Shown one piece after another: positions 9,175-18,441 of a stretch of DNA of 64,000 bases. The DNA comes from Gammaproteobacteria bacterium (GTDB lineage: Bacteria; Pseudomonadota; Gammaproteobacteria; Steroidobacterales; GCA-2729495). Each line of letters opens with the position of its first letter. Position 1 is the stretch's first letter. The stretch is from NCBI GenBank assembly GCA_014337915.1, contig QUBU01000013.1:1-64000 (forward strand), read 5' to 3'. A program made the translations under genes and the position numbers. Under the pieces are notes generated by a model, which did not search any database, was not told the origin of the DNA, and saw only the letters and a program-made list of their open reading frames with translations.

Positions 9175-9374
9175 GCGCTCCTCCACGGCCGCACCCGCAT
9201 CGCCGGGGCAAATCTTATGTTGAATTCAATGAGATGCCAGCCTCCCGCACCTCACCCAGATGGGGTATGGACGGTTCCCGGCGAAATGTCTAGAGTGACC
9301 CCGAGGCTGCCTGGCGGCCCCGGGGAAACGACTATCAACAAGCGGCAGCAGCCGCGGGCGGGGGAATACAGAAC

Positions 9375-10163
9375 ATGCGAGCCAACCGCAACAGTGCCGT
9401 CCTGGCGGCATCCGCAACGTTGATCCTGTTTGCCGGCAGCCTTGCGCAGGCAACACCGATCTATACCAGCTGGGGCAGCCTGCCCGGCGCAACCTTCGGC
9501 GGGACGGGCATCCCGAACACCTCGGTCGCCAAGACCGATGTCTTCGTCAACGGCTCGACCACCGTCACGCTGGCCCTGACTGCCCACCAGCGTTACTCGA
9601 ACCCCACGGTGACCGACAATGGCGCGGGCGACTACTACGCCGGCACCGGCAGCAACTGTGGCATCGCCACCGACCCGGTGGGCTGCCCGAGCGCCCTGCA
9701 GGGCGCGCTGTGGAACGTGGGCTACTACATCAGCGTGTCGGGCACCGATCCGAACTTCAACGATTTCGGTGATTTCAGCTTCACGATCTACTACGACTTC
9801 GATCCGGGCGCGGGCACGGCCTTCGGCAGCCTGGGCACCATCAACGTCAACAACGCACTGATCGCCAACAGCATCAGCCCGTCGAGCGTGACGCTCTCGC
9901 AGGGCTCGGAAAACATGCTGTTCTCCTACCTGGCGGCGCCAGTCCCCGGCGTCATCGCGCCGCCGGCCTATGGCGCCTTCAACCCGAATGCCACGGGCGA
10001 ATACAACTTCTACATCGGCTTCACGGCCAACAACCTGCCGGCCTTCAGCGGCGCCGTGGGCATCGATGTCAACGTGGTGCCTGTACCTGCCGCCGCCTGG
10101 CTGTTCGGTTCGGGCATTGGCCTGCTCGGCTGGATGCGCCGCCGCTCCCGCCAGGTGATCTGA
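9375..10163 (+). CDS. PEP-CTERM sorting-domain protein, secreted
   Basis: A protein of 262 residues with an N-terminal signal peptide (cleavage probably after SLAQA) and a C-terminal sorting signal: the variant motif VPVPAAAWLFGSG, a hydrophobic helix (GIGLLGW) and a basic tail MRRRSRQ. Such tails are cut by an exosortase (XrtA/EpsH type), and the mature protein joins the extracellular matrix. The middle is Gly/Thr/Asn-rich with no known domain. No exosortase is encoded in this window. The gene has a strong terminator and stands alone. The spacer upstream (9175-9374) holds no recognised regulatory element. Confidence 0.85.
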   Translation: MRANRNSAVLAASATLILFAGSLAQATPIYTSWGSLPGATFGGTGIPNTSVAKTDVFVNGSTTVTLALTAHQRYSNPTVTDNGAGDYYAGTGSNCGIATDPVGCPSALQGALWNVGYYISVSGTDPNFNDFGDFSFTIYYDFDPGAGTAFGSLGTINVNNALIANSISPSSVTLSQGSENMLFSYLAAPVPGVIAPPAYGAFNPNATGEYNFYIGFTANNLPAFSGAVGIDVNVVPVPAAAWLFGSGIGLLGWMRRRSRQVI

Positions 10164-10178
10164 CTCCACTTACTGCAA

Positions 10179-10213
10179 GCCGGCCGCCCTCCAGGGGGCG
10201 GCCGGTTTTTTTT
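10179..10213 (+). terminator. Rho-independent terminator after the PEP-CTERM gene
   Basis: CCGGCCGCCC pairs with GGGCGGCCGG across a short loop and is followed by eight T residues (10206-10213), 16 bases after the stop codon. Confidence 0.92.
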
Positions 10214-10291
10214 CGCCTGCAGCTTCGCGGCCCGGCCGCTCGCGTCGCAGCCTATAATCCCGGCTCCTCATCCAGCCCGGGATACCCAGCC

Positions 10292-11284
10292 ATGAGCCAG
10301 AAGGAGCGCGCCGGAGCCCCGGTCAGCGTGGTCGTGATCGGTGTCGAGAACCTCGACACCTCGCTGAAGTTCTACGCCGGAACCCTTGGCCTCACGGTCA
10401 TCGAGAATCGCAACTGGCAGGGCCCCGAATTCGAGCGCTACTGGCGTGTGCCACCCGGCACCACCTCACGCTGTGCGTTCCTCGGCCATGGCGCGGATCC
10501 GGTGGGACGCGTGCAGCTGATGGAGTTCAGCGGTACCGGCCGGCGGCAGGCCCGCCCGGCGGACATCCGCCGCGCCGTCGGCCTGTTCAACATCAACATC
10601 TACGCCAGCGACATCCGCCGCGACCACGAGCGGCTGGCCGCGCAGGGTTTCCGGTTCTGGAGCGAACCGGCCCGCAACAATTTCGGCCCCGCCATCGGCG
10701 AGACCCTGGAGGCCGCATTCGACGGGCCGGATGGCGTCGTGGTCAACCTGATCCAGCTGCTGACCGACGACCCGAAGACGGTGATCGGCCACATCACCCG
10801 GTTCATCGCCCGGTACGGGCGCACGCCCACCGGCTTTACTTCCGTCGTGACCACGGCCCATACCGTCGCGGACATGGAGAAGGCGCTCGCCTTCTATTAC
10901 GGGCCGCTGCAGATGACCCTGTTCGTGGAGTCGATCCTGCAGGGTGCCGTCACCAACCGCGCACTGAGCCTGCCGGAGGATGCCCGCACCCGCAGCGTGA
11001 TCGTCCAGGGCAGCCACGAGTACGGCAAGATCGCGCTGGCGGCGGCACTCAACTACGAGATTCCGTCGCTGGTTCCCGCCGCGGTACCGCCCAACATCGG
11101 CTACCTGGCGCAGTCCTTCGAGGTGGCGGACCTGGCAGCAACGGCGCACGCCTGCGCTGCCATCGGTGCCGAGGCTTTTGCCGACCCGGTGGAAATCGAC
11201 CTGCCGGGCCGCGGCCGCTGCAAGGCGATGGTGGTCCGCAACCCGGGCAGCGGTGCGTTGCAGGAGCTGTTCCAGCGCCTGTAG
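10292..11284 (+). CDS. Two-domain VOC family protein
   Basis: A protein of 330 residues with two VOC modules, about 10-150 and 185-330. The first opens VVVIGVENLDTSLKFYAGTLG, the second FTSVVTTAHTVADMEKALAFY. The usual first-strand metal histidine is absent from both, and the first module has NLIQLL where a Glu ligand is expected, so metal binding may be lost or altered. The second ends ALQELFQRL. A TATAAT at 10253-10258 lies 34 bases upstream, without a good -35 box. It precedes the molybdenum enzyme by 97 bases on the same strand. Enzymatic role uncertain; binding or isomerase function is possible. Confidence 0.8.
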   Translation: MSQKERAGAPVSVVVIGVENLDTSLKFYAGTLGLTVIENRNWQGPEFERYWRVPPGTTSRCAFLGHGADPVGRVQLMEFSGTGRRQARPADIRRAVGLFNINIYASDIRRDHERLAAQGFRFWSEPARNNFGPAIGETLEAAFDGPDGVVVNLIQLLTDDPKTVIGHITRFIARYGRTPTGFTSVVTTAHTVADMEKALAFYYGPLQMTLFVESILQGAVTNRALSLPEDARTRSVIVQGSHEYGKIALAAALNYEIPSLVPAAVPPNIGYLAQSFEVADLAATAHACAAIGAEAFADPVEIDLPGRGRCKAMVVRNPGSGALQELFQRL

Positions 11285-11381
11285 GCGCAACGATCCGCGG
11301 CCAGTCCGGGCGTTGATATTTGCCACCGGCCCGCCACGCCTGAAAAAGTAGAATCGGGCTCACCAGTCCCAGGAGAAGGTC

Positions 11382-14345
11382 ATGAAGCTGTCAGTGCTGC
11401 TGTGGGGCATTCCGCAGGCGATGCGGGCGGCGGCAGCGGTGTACCCGGAGTACGCCGCACGCCTGAAGGAACGCAATCTGGTGGCACAGTTCCGGCTGCG
11501 GGACAGGCCGGTGGGACGCTGGATCCAGCTCGAGAATGGCCGTATCCGCACCCGGGCCGGGATCCACCCGAAGCCGGACCTCGACATCCATTTCAAGAAC
11601 CAGGCCATCGCCGAGAGCTTCCTGACTCCACCCGTCGACCTGCTGGAGCGCATCGACGCGGCGAAGAACTTCAAGATCGGCCTCGAAGGCCCGGACGACC
11701 TCGCGGTGTGGTTCATGGCCACCCTGACCCGCCTGGAGACGGTGACCTGGAAGGCCGGCACCGACGTGGGTGACGGCGTCACCCGCTACACCAACGGCAC
11801 CAACGGCGGCCCGATCTTCGTCTACGTCAAGGACGGCAAGATCCTGCGCACCACGCCCATGGACTTCGACGCCGACGACGCGCCGTCCTGGACCATCGAG
11901 GCCCGTGGCAAGAGCTTCACCCCGCCGCGCAAGGCGACGATTGCTTCCCATGCCCAGTGCCAGAAGTCGATGGTCTACTCGAAGAACCGCATCCTGCATC
12001 CGATGAAGCGGGTGGACTTCGACCCCGACGGCAACCGCAACATCCAGAACCGCGGCAAGTCGAAGTTCGTGCGCATCAGCTGGGACGAAGCGCTCGACAT
12101 CGTCAGCAAGGAGATCAAGCGCGCCAAGGCCGTGGGGCCCGGTGCCATCTGCGTCTCCAACGGCTCGCACCACCAGTGGGGCAACCTCGGCCACTACCTC
12201 TCCGCCTTCAACCGGTTCTGGAACCTGATCGGCGTCACCAAGCTGGTGCACAACCCGGACAGCTGGGAAGGCTGGTTCTGGGGCGCCATGCACCACTGGG
12301 GCAACAGCCTGCGGCTGGGTTGCCCCGAGTTCTACGGCACCGTCGAGGACTGCCTGAAGGAAGCGGAGATGATGGTGTTCTGGTCCAGCGACCCGGACGC
12401 CAACTACGGTTTCGAGGGCATGCAGCGCCGCGCCTGGGCCAGGGAACTCGGCATCAAGATGGTGCACGTGGACCCGTTCATGAACCACACCGCCGCGCAT
12501 CTCGGCGGCAAGTGGATCTCCCTGAAGCCGGGAACCGATGCCGCCCTCGCCCAGTCGCTGTGCTACGTATGGATCAAGGAAGGCCTGTACGACAAAAAGT
12601 TCGTGGAGACGCGCACCACCGGCTTCGACGAGTGGAAGGCCTACATCCTCGGCGAGACCGATGGCATCCCGAAGACGCCCGAGTGGCAGGAAAAGGAGAC
12701 CGGCGTCCCGGCGCGCGAGGCCCGGGCACTGGCCCGCGAATGGGGCACGAAGAAGACCTACCTCGGCGTCGGCGCCTGGGGCGTGGGCGTGGGTGGTGCC
12801 TGCCGCGGCCCGATGGGCATGCAATGGGCACGCATGATGACCATCCTCGGCGCCATGCAGGGCTTCGGCCGGCCCGGCTCCAACTTCGGCAACCTGCAGT
12901 ACGGCACGCCGCTCGACTACAACTTCTACTTCCCCGGCTACGCCGAGGGCAGCTTCTCCGGCGACCTGGTCTACAGCGCCAACTCGGCCAACAACTACCA
13001 GCGCATGCCGCACATCCTCACCATGAGCTCGGTGCGCCAGGCCATCCCGCGCATGTGGCTGCCGGAAGCCATCACCGAGGGCAAGGCCATGGGCTACCTC
13101 ACCGACGTCGCCTCGGTGCAGGGCCAGTTCTTCCCCTTCGGCTACCCCTCGCCAGGGCACGTGCGCGTGGAAATGCTCTACAAGTACGGCAGCGCCTCCT
13201 TCGGCACCATGGTCAATGCCAACCGCTGGGTGCGCATGTACCAGCACGAGAGCCTGAAGTTCGTCGTCAACCAGTCGGTGTGGTGGGAGGGCGAGACGCC
13301 CTATGCCGACGTGATCCTGCCGGCCTGCACGGTGTTCGAGAAGTGGGACATCGGCGAGTGGTACAACGTCGGCGCCGGCTACGTGCACCACATGTACACC
13401 ATGAACAACCACCGCGTGATATCGCTGCAGCACAAGTGCATCGAGCCGCTGGGTGAATCGAAGTCCGACTACGACATCTTCCTCGCCATCTCCGAACGCA
13501 TGGGCCTGGGCTCGGTGTACTCGGAGGGCGGCACCTCGGAGCTCGACTGGTGCAAGCGCGTATTCGACTCCTCGGACATGGCCAGGCACATCAGCTGGCG
13601 CCAGTTCCTGAAGAAGGGCTACTTCGTGGTGCCAGCCGATCCCGAGCCGGCGCGCGCCGCGGTCGCCAACCGCTGGTTCTACGAGGGACGCAAGAAGGAC
13701 GTGCCGGAGCCCTACCCGCTGCCTTCCGACTACCGCGGTGACTTCCTCGAGGGCCTGCAGACACCGTCCGGCAAGTTCGAGTTCATCGCCTCGACGCTCA
13801 AGCGCATCGATGACCCGGATCGCCCGCCGCTGAACCAGTACATGCCGGTCTATGAAGACCCGCAGCGTGACCCGGGCCTCGCCGAATTCCCGTTGCAGCT
13901 GCTGACGCCGCACTCACGCTACCCGTTCCACGTCATGGGTGACGACGAGGGCAGCAGCCTGCGCGATATCCGCGAGCATCGGGTGCTGGTCGATGGCCAC
14001 TATTACCTCGTGGCGCGCATGAACCGGCAGGATGCCGAAGCCCGGGGCATCAGGGACGACGACCTGATCCGGCTCTGGAACCACCGCGGCTCGGTGGTAT
14101 GCGCCGCCCAGGTGACCGACCGCCTGCACCCGGGCGTGGTCAGCGCGGCGACGGCCTCGGCCGAGTACCGGCCGGCGGGCGAACCGGGGCGATCGACGGA
14201 CCTCGGAGGCTGCGTCAACCTGCTCAATCCCAGCAAGTCCATCAGCAGGAAGGCGCACGGCATCAAACCCAACACGACGCTGATCCAGATCGAGAAGTGG
14301 ACCGGCGTGGACAGCTGGACGCCTGGGGAGGCCGTCAATGGCTAA
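11382..14345 (+). CDS. Molybdopterin enzyme large subunit, pyrogallol-phloroglucinol transhydroxylase family, with N-terminal extension
   Basis: A protein of 987 residues. From about residue 135 on it resembles the large subunit of Pelobacter transhydroxylase (bis-MGD, no Fe-S cluster of its own): GGPIFVYVKDGKI, GSHHQWGN with His263, NPDSWEGW with the probable Mo-ligand Ser294, FYFPGYAEG with a conserved Tyr, and ILPACTVFEKWDI. The spacing of His263 and Ser294 equals that of His144 and Ser175 as I remember them in the Pelobacter enzyme. The Cys motif of Fe-S-bearing DMSO-reductase relatives is absent. Residues 1-130 are an added domain that looks like an SCP2-type sterol-carrier fold (IHPKPDLDIHFKNQ). 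The start follows AGGAGAAGGTC. The stop overlaps the small-subunit start by 8 bases. Confidence 0.88.
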   Translation: MKLSVLLWGIPQAMRAAAAVYPEYAARLKERNLVAQFRLRDRPVGRWIQLENGRIRTRAGIHPKPDLDIHFKNQAIAESFLTPPVDLLERIDAAKNFKIGLEGPDDLAVWFMATLTRLETVTWKAGTDVGDGVTRYTNGTNGGPIFVYVKDGKILRTTPMDFDADDAPSWTIEARGKSFTPPRKATIASHAQCQKSMVYSKNRILHPMKRVDFDPDGNRNIQNRGKSKFVRISWDEALDIVSKEIKRAKAVGPGAICVSNGSHHQWGNLGHYLSAFNRFWNLIGVTKLVHNPDSWEGWFWGAMHHWGNSLRLGCPEFYGTVEDCLKEAEMMVFWSSDPDANYGFEGMQRRAWARELGIKMVHVDPFMNHTAAHLGGKWISLKPGTDAALAQSLCYVWIKEGLYDKKFVETRTTGFDEWKAYILGETDGIPKTPEWQEKETGVPAREARALAREWGTKKTYLGVGAWGVGVGGACRGPMGMQWARMMTILGAMQGFGRPGSNFGNLQYGTPLDYNFYFPGYAEGSFSGDLVYSANSANNYQRMPHILTMSSVRQAIPRMWLPEAITEGKAMGYLTDVASVQGQFFPFGYPSPGHVRVEMLYKYGSASFGTMVNANRWVRMYQHESLKFVVNQSVWWEGETPYADVILPACTVFEKWDIGEWYNVGAGYVHHMYTMNNHRVISLQHKCIEPLGESKSDYDIFLAISERMGLGSVYSEGGTSELDWCKRVFDSSDMARHISWRQFLKKGYFVVPADPEPARAAVANRWFYEGRKKDVPEPYPLPSDYRGDFLEGLQTPSGKFEFIASTLKRIDDPDRPPLNQYMPVYEDPQRDPGLAEFPLQLLTPHSRYPFHVMGDDEGSSLRDIREHRVLVDGHYYLVARMNRQDAEARGIRDDDLIRLWNHRGSVVCAAQVTDRLHPGVVSAATASAEYRPAGEPGRSTDLGGCVNLLNPSKSISRKAHGIKPNTTLIQIEKWTGVDSWTPGEAVNG

Positions 14346-15186
14346 GAAATGGAACATGATCGTCGACGTGGAGAAGTGCGATAACTGCCGCGTCTGTTTC
14401 CTGGCGGTCAAGGACGAGCACGTCGGCAACGATTTTCCCGGCTACGCGGCGGCACAGCCCGCCCAGGGCCACAACTGGCTGGAGATCGAGCGCAAGGAAC
14501 GTGGCAGCGCCCCGATGGTCGATGCGCACTTCATGCCGGTGATGTGCAACCACTGCGACGATGCGCCCTGCATGAAGGCCGCCCGGGATGGCGCCGTCAC
14601 CAAGCGCGCGGACGGCATCCTGATCATCGATCCGGTGAAGTCCCGGGGCCAGAAGCAGATCGTCGACGCCTGTCCCTATGGCGCGATTTCCTGGAACGAG
14701 GAACTGCAGATTCCGCAGGCCTGGATCTTCGATGCCCACCTGCTCGATTCCGGCTGGACCCAGACCCGTGCCGAGCAGGGTTGCCCGTCAGGGGTGTTCC
14801 GCTCGCTGAAGGTCGAAGACGCGGAAATGCAGCGCATCCAGGCCGAGGAGAACCTCGAGGTGCTGAAGCCCGAGCTCGGCACCAGACCGCGGATCTATTA
14901 CAAGAACCTGCATCTCTTCAACAAATGCTTCGTCGGCGGCTCGGTCGTGAAGGAAGTCAATGGCGTCGAGGACTGCGTCGAGGGTGCCACCGTGGTGCTG
15001 AAGCAGGACGGGCGCGAACTCGGCCGCGCCACCACCGACGCCTTCGGCGAATGGAAGATCGATCGGCTGGAGCCGGGCAGCAGCGGCTACCAGCTCGAGG
15101 TCACCGGACCCGCGGGCCGGTTCTCGATACAGTTCGACCTCGGCAGCGAAAGCCGCTACCTGGGGGTGATGAAACTCGCGGCATGA
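14338..15186 (+). CDS. Iron-sulfur small subunit of the transhydroxylase-type molybdenum enzyme
   Basis: A protein of 282 residues. Ferredoxin-type Cys groups occur at CDNCRVC, CNHCDDAPC, DACPYG and EQGCPSG, enough for about three [4Fe-4S] clusters. From about residue 195 a beta-sandwich domain follows (CVEGATVVLKQDGRELG ... TTDAFGEWKID), which matches the C-terminal transthyretin-like domain of the Pelobacter small subunit in position. This supports assignment to the transhydroxylase pair rather than to DMSO, nitrate or polysulfide reductase. No Tat signal or membrane anchor is seen in either subunit, so the enzyme is cytoplasmic. It overlaps the large subunit by 8 bases and the next gene by 4. 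Confidence 0.88.
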   Translation: MAKKWNMIVDVEKCDNCRVCFLAVKDEHVGNDFPGYAAAQPAQGHNWLEIERKERGSAPMVDAHFMPVMCNHCDDAPCMKAARDGAVTKRADGILIIDPVKSRGQKQIVDACPYGAISWNEELQIPQAWIFDAHLLDSGWTQTRAEQGCPSGVFRSLKVEDAEMQRIQAEENLEVLKPELGTRPRIYYKNLHLFNKCFVGGSVVKEVNGVEDCVEGATVVLKQDGRELGRATTDAFGEWKIDRLEPGSSGYQLEVTGPAGRFSIQFDLGSESRYLGVMKLAA

Positions 15187-15536
15187 GGGTCCCGGTCTAT
15201 CGCGCCCTCGGGGTCCTGGCCCTGGCCATCGGCCTGATTGGTACCGTACTGCCGCTGCTGCCGACGACGCCGTTCCTGATCGGCGCGGTGTACTTCTTCG
15301 CCCGCTCGCACCCGGAATGGGAGCGCCGCCTGCTCACGCATCCGAAGGCCGGCCCGGTCATTCGGGCCTGGATCGATCACCAGGCGATTCCGCTGTTCGC
15401 CAAGCAGGCGGCCACCCTGCCGCTCGCCATCAGTGCCGTCGGTGGCTGGTTCATGCTGGCCGGTCCCTGGCGCTACCTGCCAGCGGCCTGCGTGGCGGTC
15501 GCGCTCGCCTGGATGTGGACCCGGCCCTCGACCTGA
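15183..15536 (+). CDS. DUF454 (YbaN-like) small inner-membrane protein
   Basis: A protein of 117 residues starting MRVPVYRALGVLALAIG by an ATGA overlap with the Fe-S subunit. It has the characteristic GTVLPLLPTTPFLI segment, then FARSHPEWERRLL, and two further hydrophobic stretches near the C-terminus. This is the DUF454 family, whose function is not established, although members often sit near haem or redox genes. Translational coupling to the molybdenum enzyme suggests a link to its assembly or electron partner, but that is speculative. Confidence 0.85.
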   Translation: MRVPVYRALGVLALAIGLIGTVLPLLPTTPFLIGAVYFFARSHPEWERRLLTHPKAGPVIRAWIDHQAIPLFAKQAATLPLAISAVGGWFMLAGPWRYLPAACVAVALAWMWTRPST

Positions 15537-15575
15537 ACGGTGGACCAGCTGGCCGCACCAGCATCCGCAGCCAGG

Positions 15576-16613
15576 TCAGCCGCCGCCGAAGCGCGGAATG
15601 ACGTGGCGGCCGATGATGCGGATCGAATCCGCGGGGTCATCGTGCAGCCGCAGGCAGATCTCGTCGAGTCCCGCATCCGCGAAATCCTGCAGCCGCTGCA
15701 GCGGCTCCTCCATGCGATCGGCAGTGCTGGTGATAGTCAGCCCGGCGATCAGCTTGCGCAGGATCTCGTCCGGCACGCCCTCGATGGTGCCCTTGCGTTC
15801 GCGGTAGGCCTTGACGAAGGCCGGCTTGCAGCGCTGGACGAGGTCGTTCTCCTCGGTCGTCAGGAACGGCTCCAGCCACTCGCGGACCAGCCAGGCGCGG
15901 ATCACCAGCTCACGGCGTGACTCGTAGGCCACGGCCTGTGGATCCTCCTTGACGTGCCAGCCGACGAAATCGCTGATGCGCAGCTCGGACGCCGGCCGGC
16001 CTGCGGCTGCCAGCGCCTCGCGCACCACTCGCACGCGATCGGCCACCACCCGTGGCAGGCCGAGGTCAGCGAGCATGACGCCATCGGCGGTCTGGGCGCC
16101 CATGGCCAGCATGCGGTCGCGGGTAACGCCGGCATAGACCAGCGCCGGCTGGTCCTGCGTGACCCAGGGCGTGCGGAAATACTGCGCACGAAAATGCTTG
16201 CCTGGCACGCTGAAACCAGACCAGTTCCGGCCCTTGCCCCGGGCCGCATGCCGCACGATGGTGATCGCCTCCTGCAGAGCCGCCACCTTCGGGCTGAACT
16301 GCCCGCCGATCACACCCAGCCACTCCCCGCCGCGCCCCAGCGTGATCATCGCCCTGCCGGCCGACATTTCGTTCAGCGTCAGCAGCGAAGTCGCGATCTT
16401 CAGCGGGTGCATCTCCTGCGGGCTGACGATCACCACGCCCAGCCGGATGCGGCTCGAGGCCTGCGCCAGCGGCACCAGGTTCATGAACGGGTCGGCACCG
16501 GTCGCGTAGTTCTGCAACCACAGTCCGGCGATGCCCTGTGCCTCGGCCAGCAGGCCGAGCTCGCGCAATTCATTGGCCGAAACATCCGGCTCGAGGATGA
16601 TGTGGATCTGCAT
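15576..16613 (-). CDS. LLM class flavin-dependent oxidoreductase (luciferase-like)
   Basis: A protein of 345 residues starting MQIHIILEPDVSANELREL. The TIM-barrel signatures are RIRLGVVIVSPQEMHPLKIA, SAGRAMITLGRGGEWLGVIG and AQTADGVMLADLGLPR, as in F420- or FMN-dependent luciferase-family reductases and monooxygenases. The open frame runs up to 16763 but overlaps the start of the divergent oxidase gene, and the M at 16613 begins the conserved first strand. It converges with the DUF454 gene 40 bases away. Cofactor (FMN or F420) cannot be decided from sequence alone. It plausibly acts on the same substrate family as the neighbouring oxidases. Confidence 0.88.
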   Translation of the reverse strand: MQIHIILEPDVSANELRELGLLAEAQGIAGLWLQNYATGADPFMNLVPLAQASSRIRLGVVIVSPQEMHPLKIATSLLTLNEMSAGRAMITLGRGGEWLGVIGGQFSPKVAALQEAITIVRHAARGKGRNWSGFSVPGKHFRAQYFRTPWVTQDQPALVYAGVTRDRMLAMGAQTADGVMLADLGLPRVVADRVRVVREALAAAGRPASELRISDFVGWHVKEDPQAVAYESRRELVIRAWLVREWLEPFLTTEENDLVQRCKPAFVKAYRERKGTIEGVPDEILRKLIAGLTITSTADRMEEPLQRLQDFADAGLDEICLRLHDDPADSIRIIGRHVIPRFGGG

Positions 16614-16741
16614 GAAACTGACTGTCCTGGTTGGTTGACGCCGCGAATCGGGCTGCGCCACCCTAGCAGCGGGAATCGTCGCCGACAAGCGAGAAGAACG
16701 GCCCTGCTGCGCAAAGGCAGCGATCCAGTAAACTGCGACGC

Positions 16742-18334
16742 ATGGTGGATATATCGATATCACCCGGCATGCTCAGCGCGCTGGTGTCCTGCCTCGGACC
16801 GGAGCGCGTGATCACCGATCCGGACAGCCGCGCACTGCTCAGCTCGGATCTCTATGCCGAGGGTGCAACCTGCGCCGCGGCGATACGGCCCACTGACACA
16901 GCGACACTGGCAGCCGCGGTGCGCATCGCTACCGAAGCCGGCTACGCCATCTGTCCGCGCGGCGGTGGCCTCTCCTACACCGGCGGCTATGTGCCCACGA
17001 CCACGAAATCGATCGTCGTCGACACAGGCGACCTCGCCGGCATCGTCGAACTCGATGCCGGCGGCATGGTCCTCACCGTACGCAGCGGCACCACCTGGGA
17101 AGCCATCGATGCCGCGCTGGCACCGCATGGACTGCGGCTGCCCTACTTCGGTACTTTCTCTGGCCGCATGGCCACCGTCGGCGGCGGCCTCTCCGGTGGC
17201 GCGCTGTTCTTTGGCACGGCCCGCTACGGCGCCGCCGCGGACAATGTCCTGGACCTGGAAGTGGTCTGTGCCGACGGCCGGATCCTGCGCACCGGCCAGG
17301 CCGCATTCCGCAACAGCAAACCGTTCTACCGTACCCATGGCCCGGACTTCACCGGCCTGTTCCTCCACGATGGCGGCGCTTTCGGCATCAAGACCGAGGC
17401 CAGCTTCCGGCTCATCGAGCGACCGGCGCACACCGGCTTCCTGTCCTGGGCGTTCCCGAACGCATGGAGCGCGGCGGCGGCGCTCTCGGCCGTCGGCCGC
17501 AGTGGGGCAGCTGAAGAGGCCTATGTGTTCGATCCGGCGACCACCGCCCGCGGCATGGCGGCCAGCGACCTCGGCAGCGACCTGCGTCGCCTGCGCGGCA
17601 TCGTCAGCGGTCAGGGCAGCATCACTGCCGGGCTGCGGGCCGGTGCGAAGGTGATCATGGCCGGCAAGAAGCTGGTGCCCGAGGGCTGGCATTCCCTGCA
17701 TCTCGTCGCTGCCGGGCGCTCGGCCGCCGCGCTGGCCGCAGATCTCGGGCAATGCGCCGCCCTGCTGGCCCGTCATGGCGGCCAGGAAATTCCCTGTTCG
17801 ATTCCCATGGGCGTCCGAGCCGCGCCCTTCGACAACCTCAACGGCGTGCTCGGCCCGCAGGGCGAGCGCTGGCTGGCGCTGAATGCCAAGCTGCGCCATG
17901 GCGATGCACGGCAGATCATCGACGGCTTCGACCGGCTGATCGCCGGCTACCGCGAGCGCATGGCGGCCGCCCGAGTGACACATTCGGTGCTGCTCTCGGC
18001 GATGAACACCCATGCCTTCAGCTTCGAGGCGGTCTTCCACTGGCCCGACCGCTGGCTGCCCCTGCATCGGGCGGTGGCCGATCCGGCATTCCTCGCGAAG
18101 CTGCCGCCAGACGCGCCCAACCCGGCCGGTGCAGCGCTGGTGGCCGAGCTGCGCGAACGCACGCTGGACCTCTATGACGAACTCGGCGTTGCCTCCAACC
18201 AGCTGGGCCGGACCTATCGCTACTACGACAACCTGGCGCCCACGACGCGGACGCTGCTCGATGCCCTGAAGGCCACGCTCGATCCCCAGGGTCTGATGAA
18301 CCCGGGCGTGCTGGCGTCACCGGACCGCGACTGA
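16742..18334 (+). CDS. FAD-binding oxidase, vanillyl-alcohol-oxidase/PCMH type
   Basis: A protein of 530 residues. The PCMH-type FAD domain includes PRGGGLSYTGGYVP, the run MVLTVRSGTTWEAID and MATVGGGLSGGALFFGTARY; the C-terminal cap contains the HSVLLSAMNTHAFSFE and YRYYDN segments, and it ends with LDPQGLMNPGV, the usual final motif of the FAD-linked oxidase family (glycolate oxidase GlcD, p-cresol methylhydroxylase and relatives). The start codon at 16742 has no strong ribosome site; the next in-frame Met is at 16769. It is divergent from the LLM oxidoreductase. Substrate probably a hydroxyacid or phenolic alcohol; inferred. Confidence 0.88.
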   Translation: MVDISISPGMLSALVSCLGPERVITDPDSRALLSSDLYAEGATCAAAIRPTDTATLAAAVRIATEAGYAICPRGGGLSYTGGYVPTTTKSIVVDTGDLAGIVELDAGGMVLTVRSGTTWEAIDAALAPHGLRLPYFGTFSGRMATVGGGLSGGALFFGTARYGAAADNVLDLEVVCADGRILRTGQAAFRNSKPFYRTHGPDFTGLFLHDGGAFGIKTEASFRLIERPAHTGFLSWAFPNAWSAAAALSAVGRSGAAEEAYVFDPATTARGMAASDLGSDLRRLRGIVSGQGSITAGLRAGAKVIMAGKKLVPEGWHSLHLVAAGRSAAALAADLGQCAALLARHGGQEIPCSIPMGVRAAPFDNLNGVLGPQGERWLALNAKLRHGDARQIIDGFDRLIAGYRERMAAARVTHSVLLSAMNTHAFSFEAVFHWPDRWLPLHRAVADPAFLAKLPPDAPNPAGAALVAELRERTLDLYDELGVASNQLGRTYRYYDNLAPTTRTLLDALKATLDPQGLMNPGVLASPDRD

Positions 18335-18441
18335 CCGGAACCATCGCGCGTACCCGCGGTCGGGCCACCAGCCGCAAGAGGTGCCAGCCACGGAGAATCC
18401 GGTTACAGTTCACCCGGATCGTGGCCTGGACGGGGGCGACC

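Noticed and set aside
9175..9374. Sigma-54 promoters upstream of PEP-CTERM genes
   Set aside because: I looked for GG-N10-GC elements before the genes at 9375, 40810, 50538 and 53185, as exosortase loci often use them, and found none with correct spacing.
10253..10258. TATAAT as promoter of the two-domain VOC gene
   Set aside because: No acceptable -35 box at 16-18 bases; a single hexamer is weak evidence, so it is mentioned only in the gene entry.
11391..13913. 840-codon minus-strand open frame
   Set aside because: Shadow of the molybdenum enzyme large subunit; no recognisable motifs.
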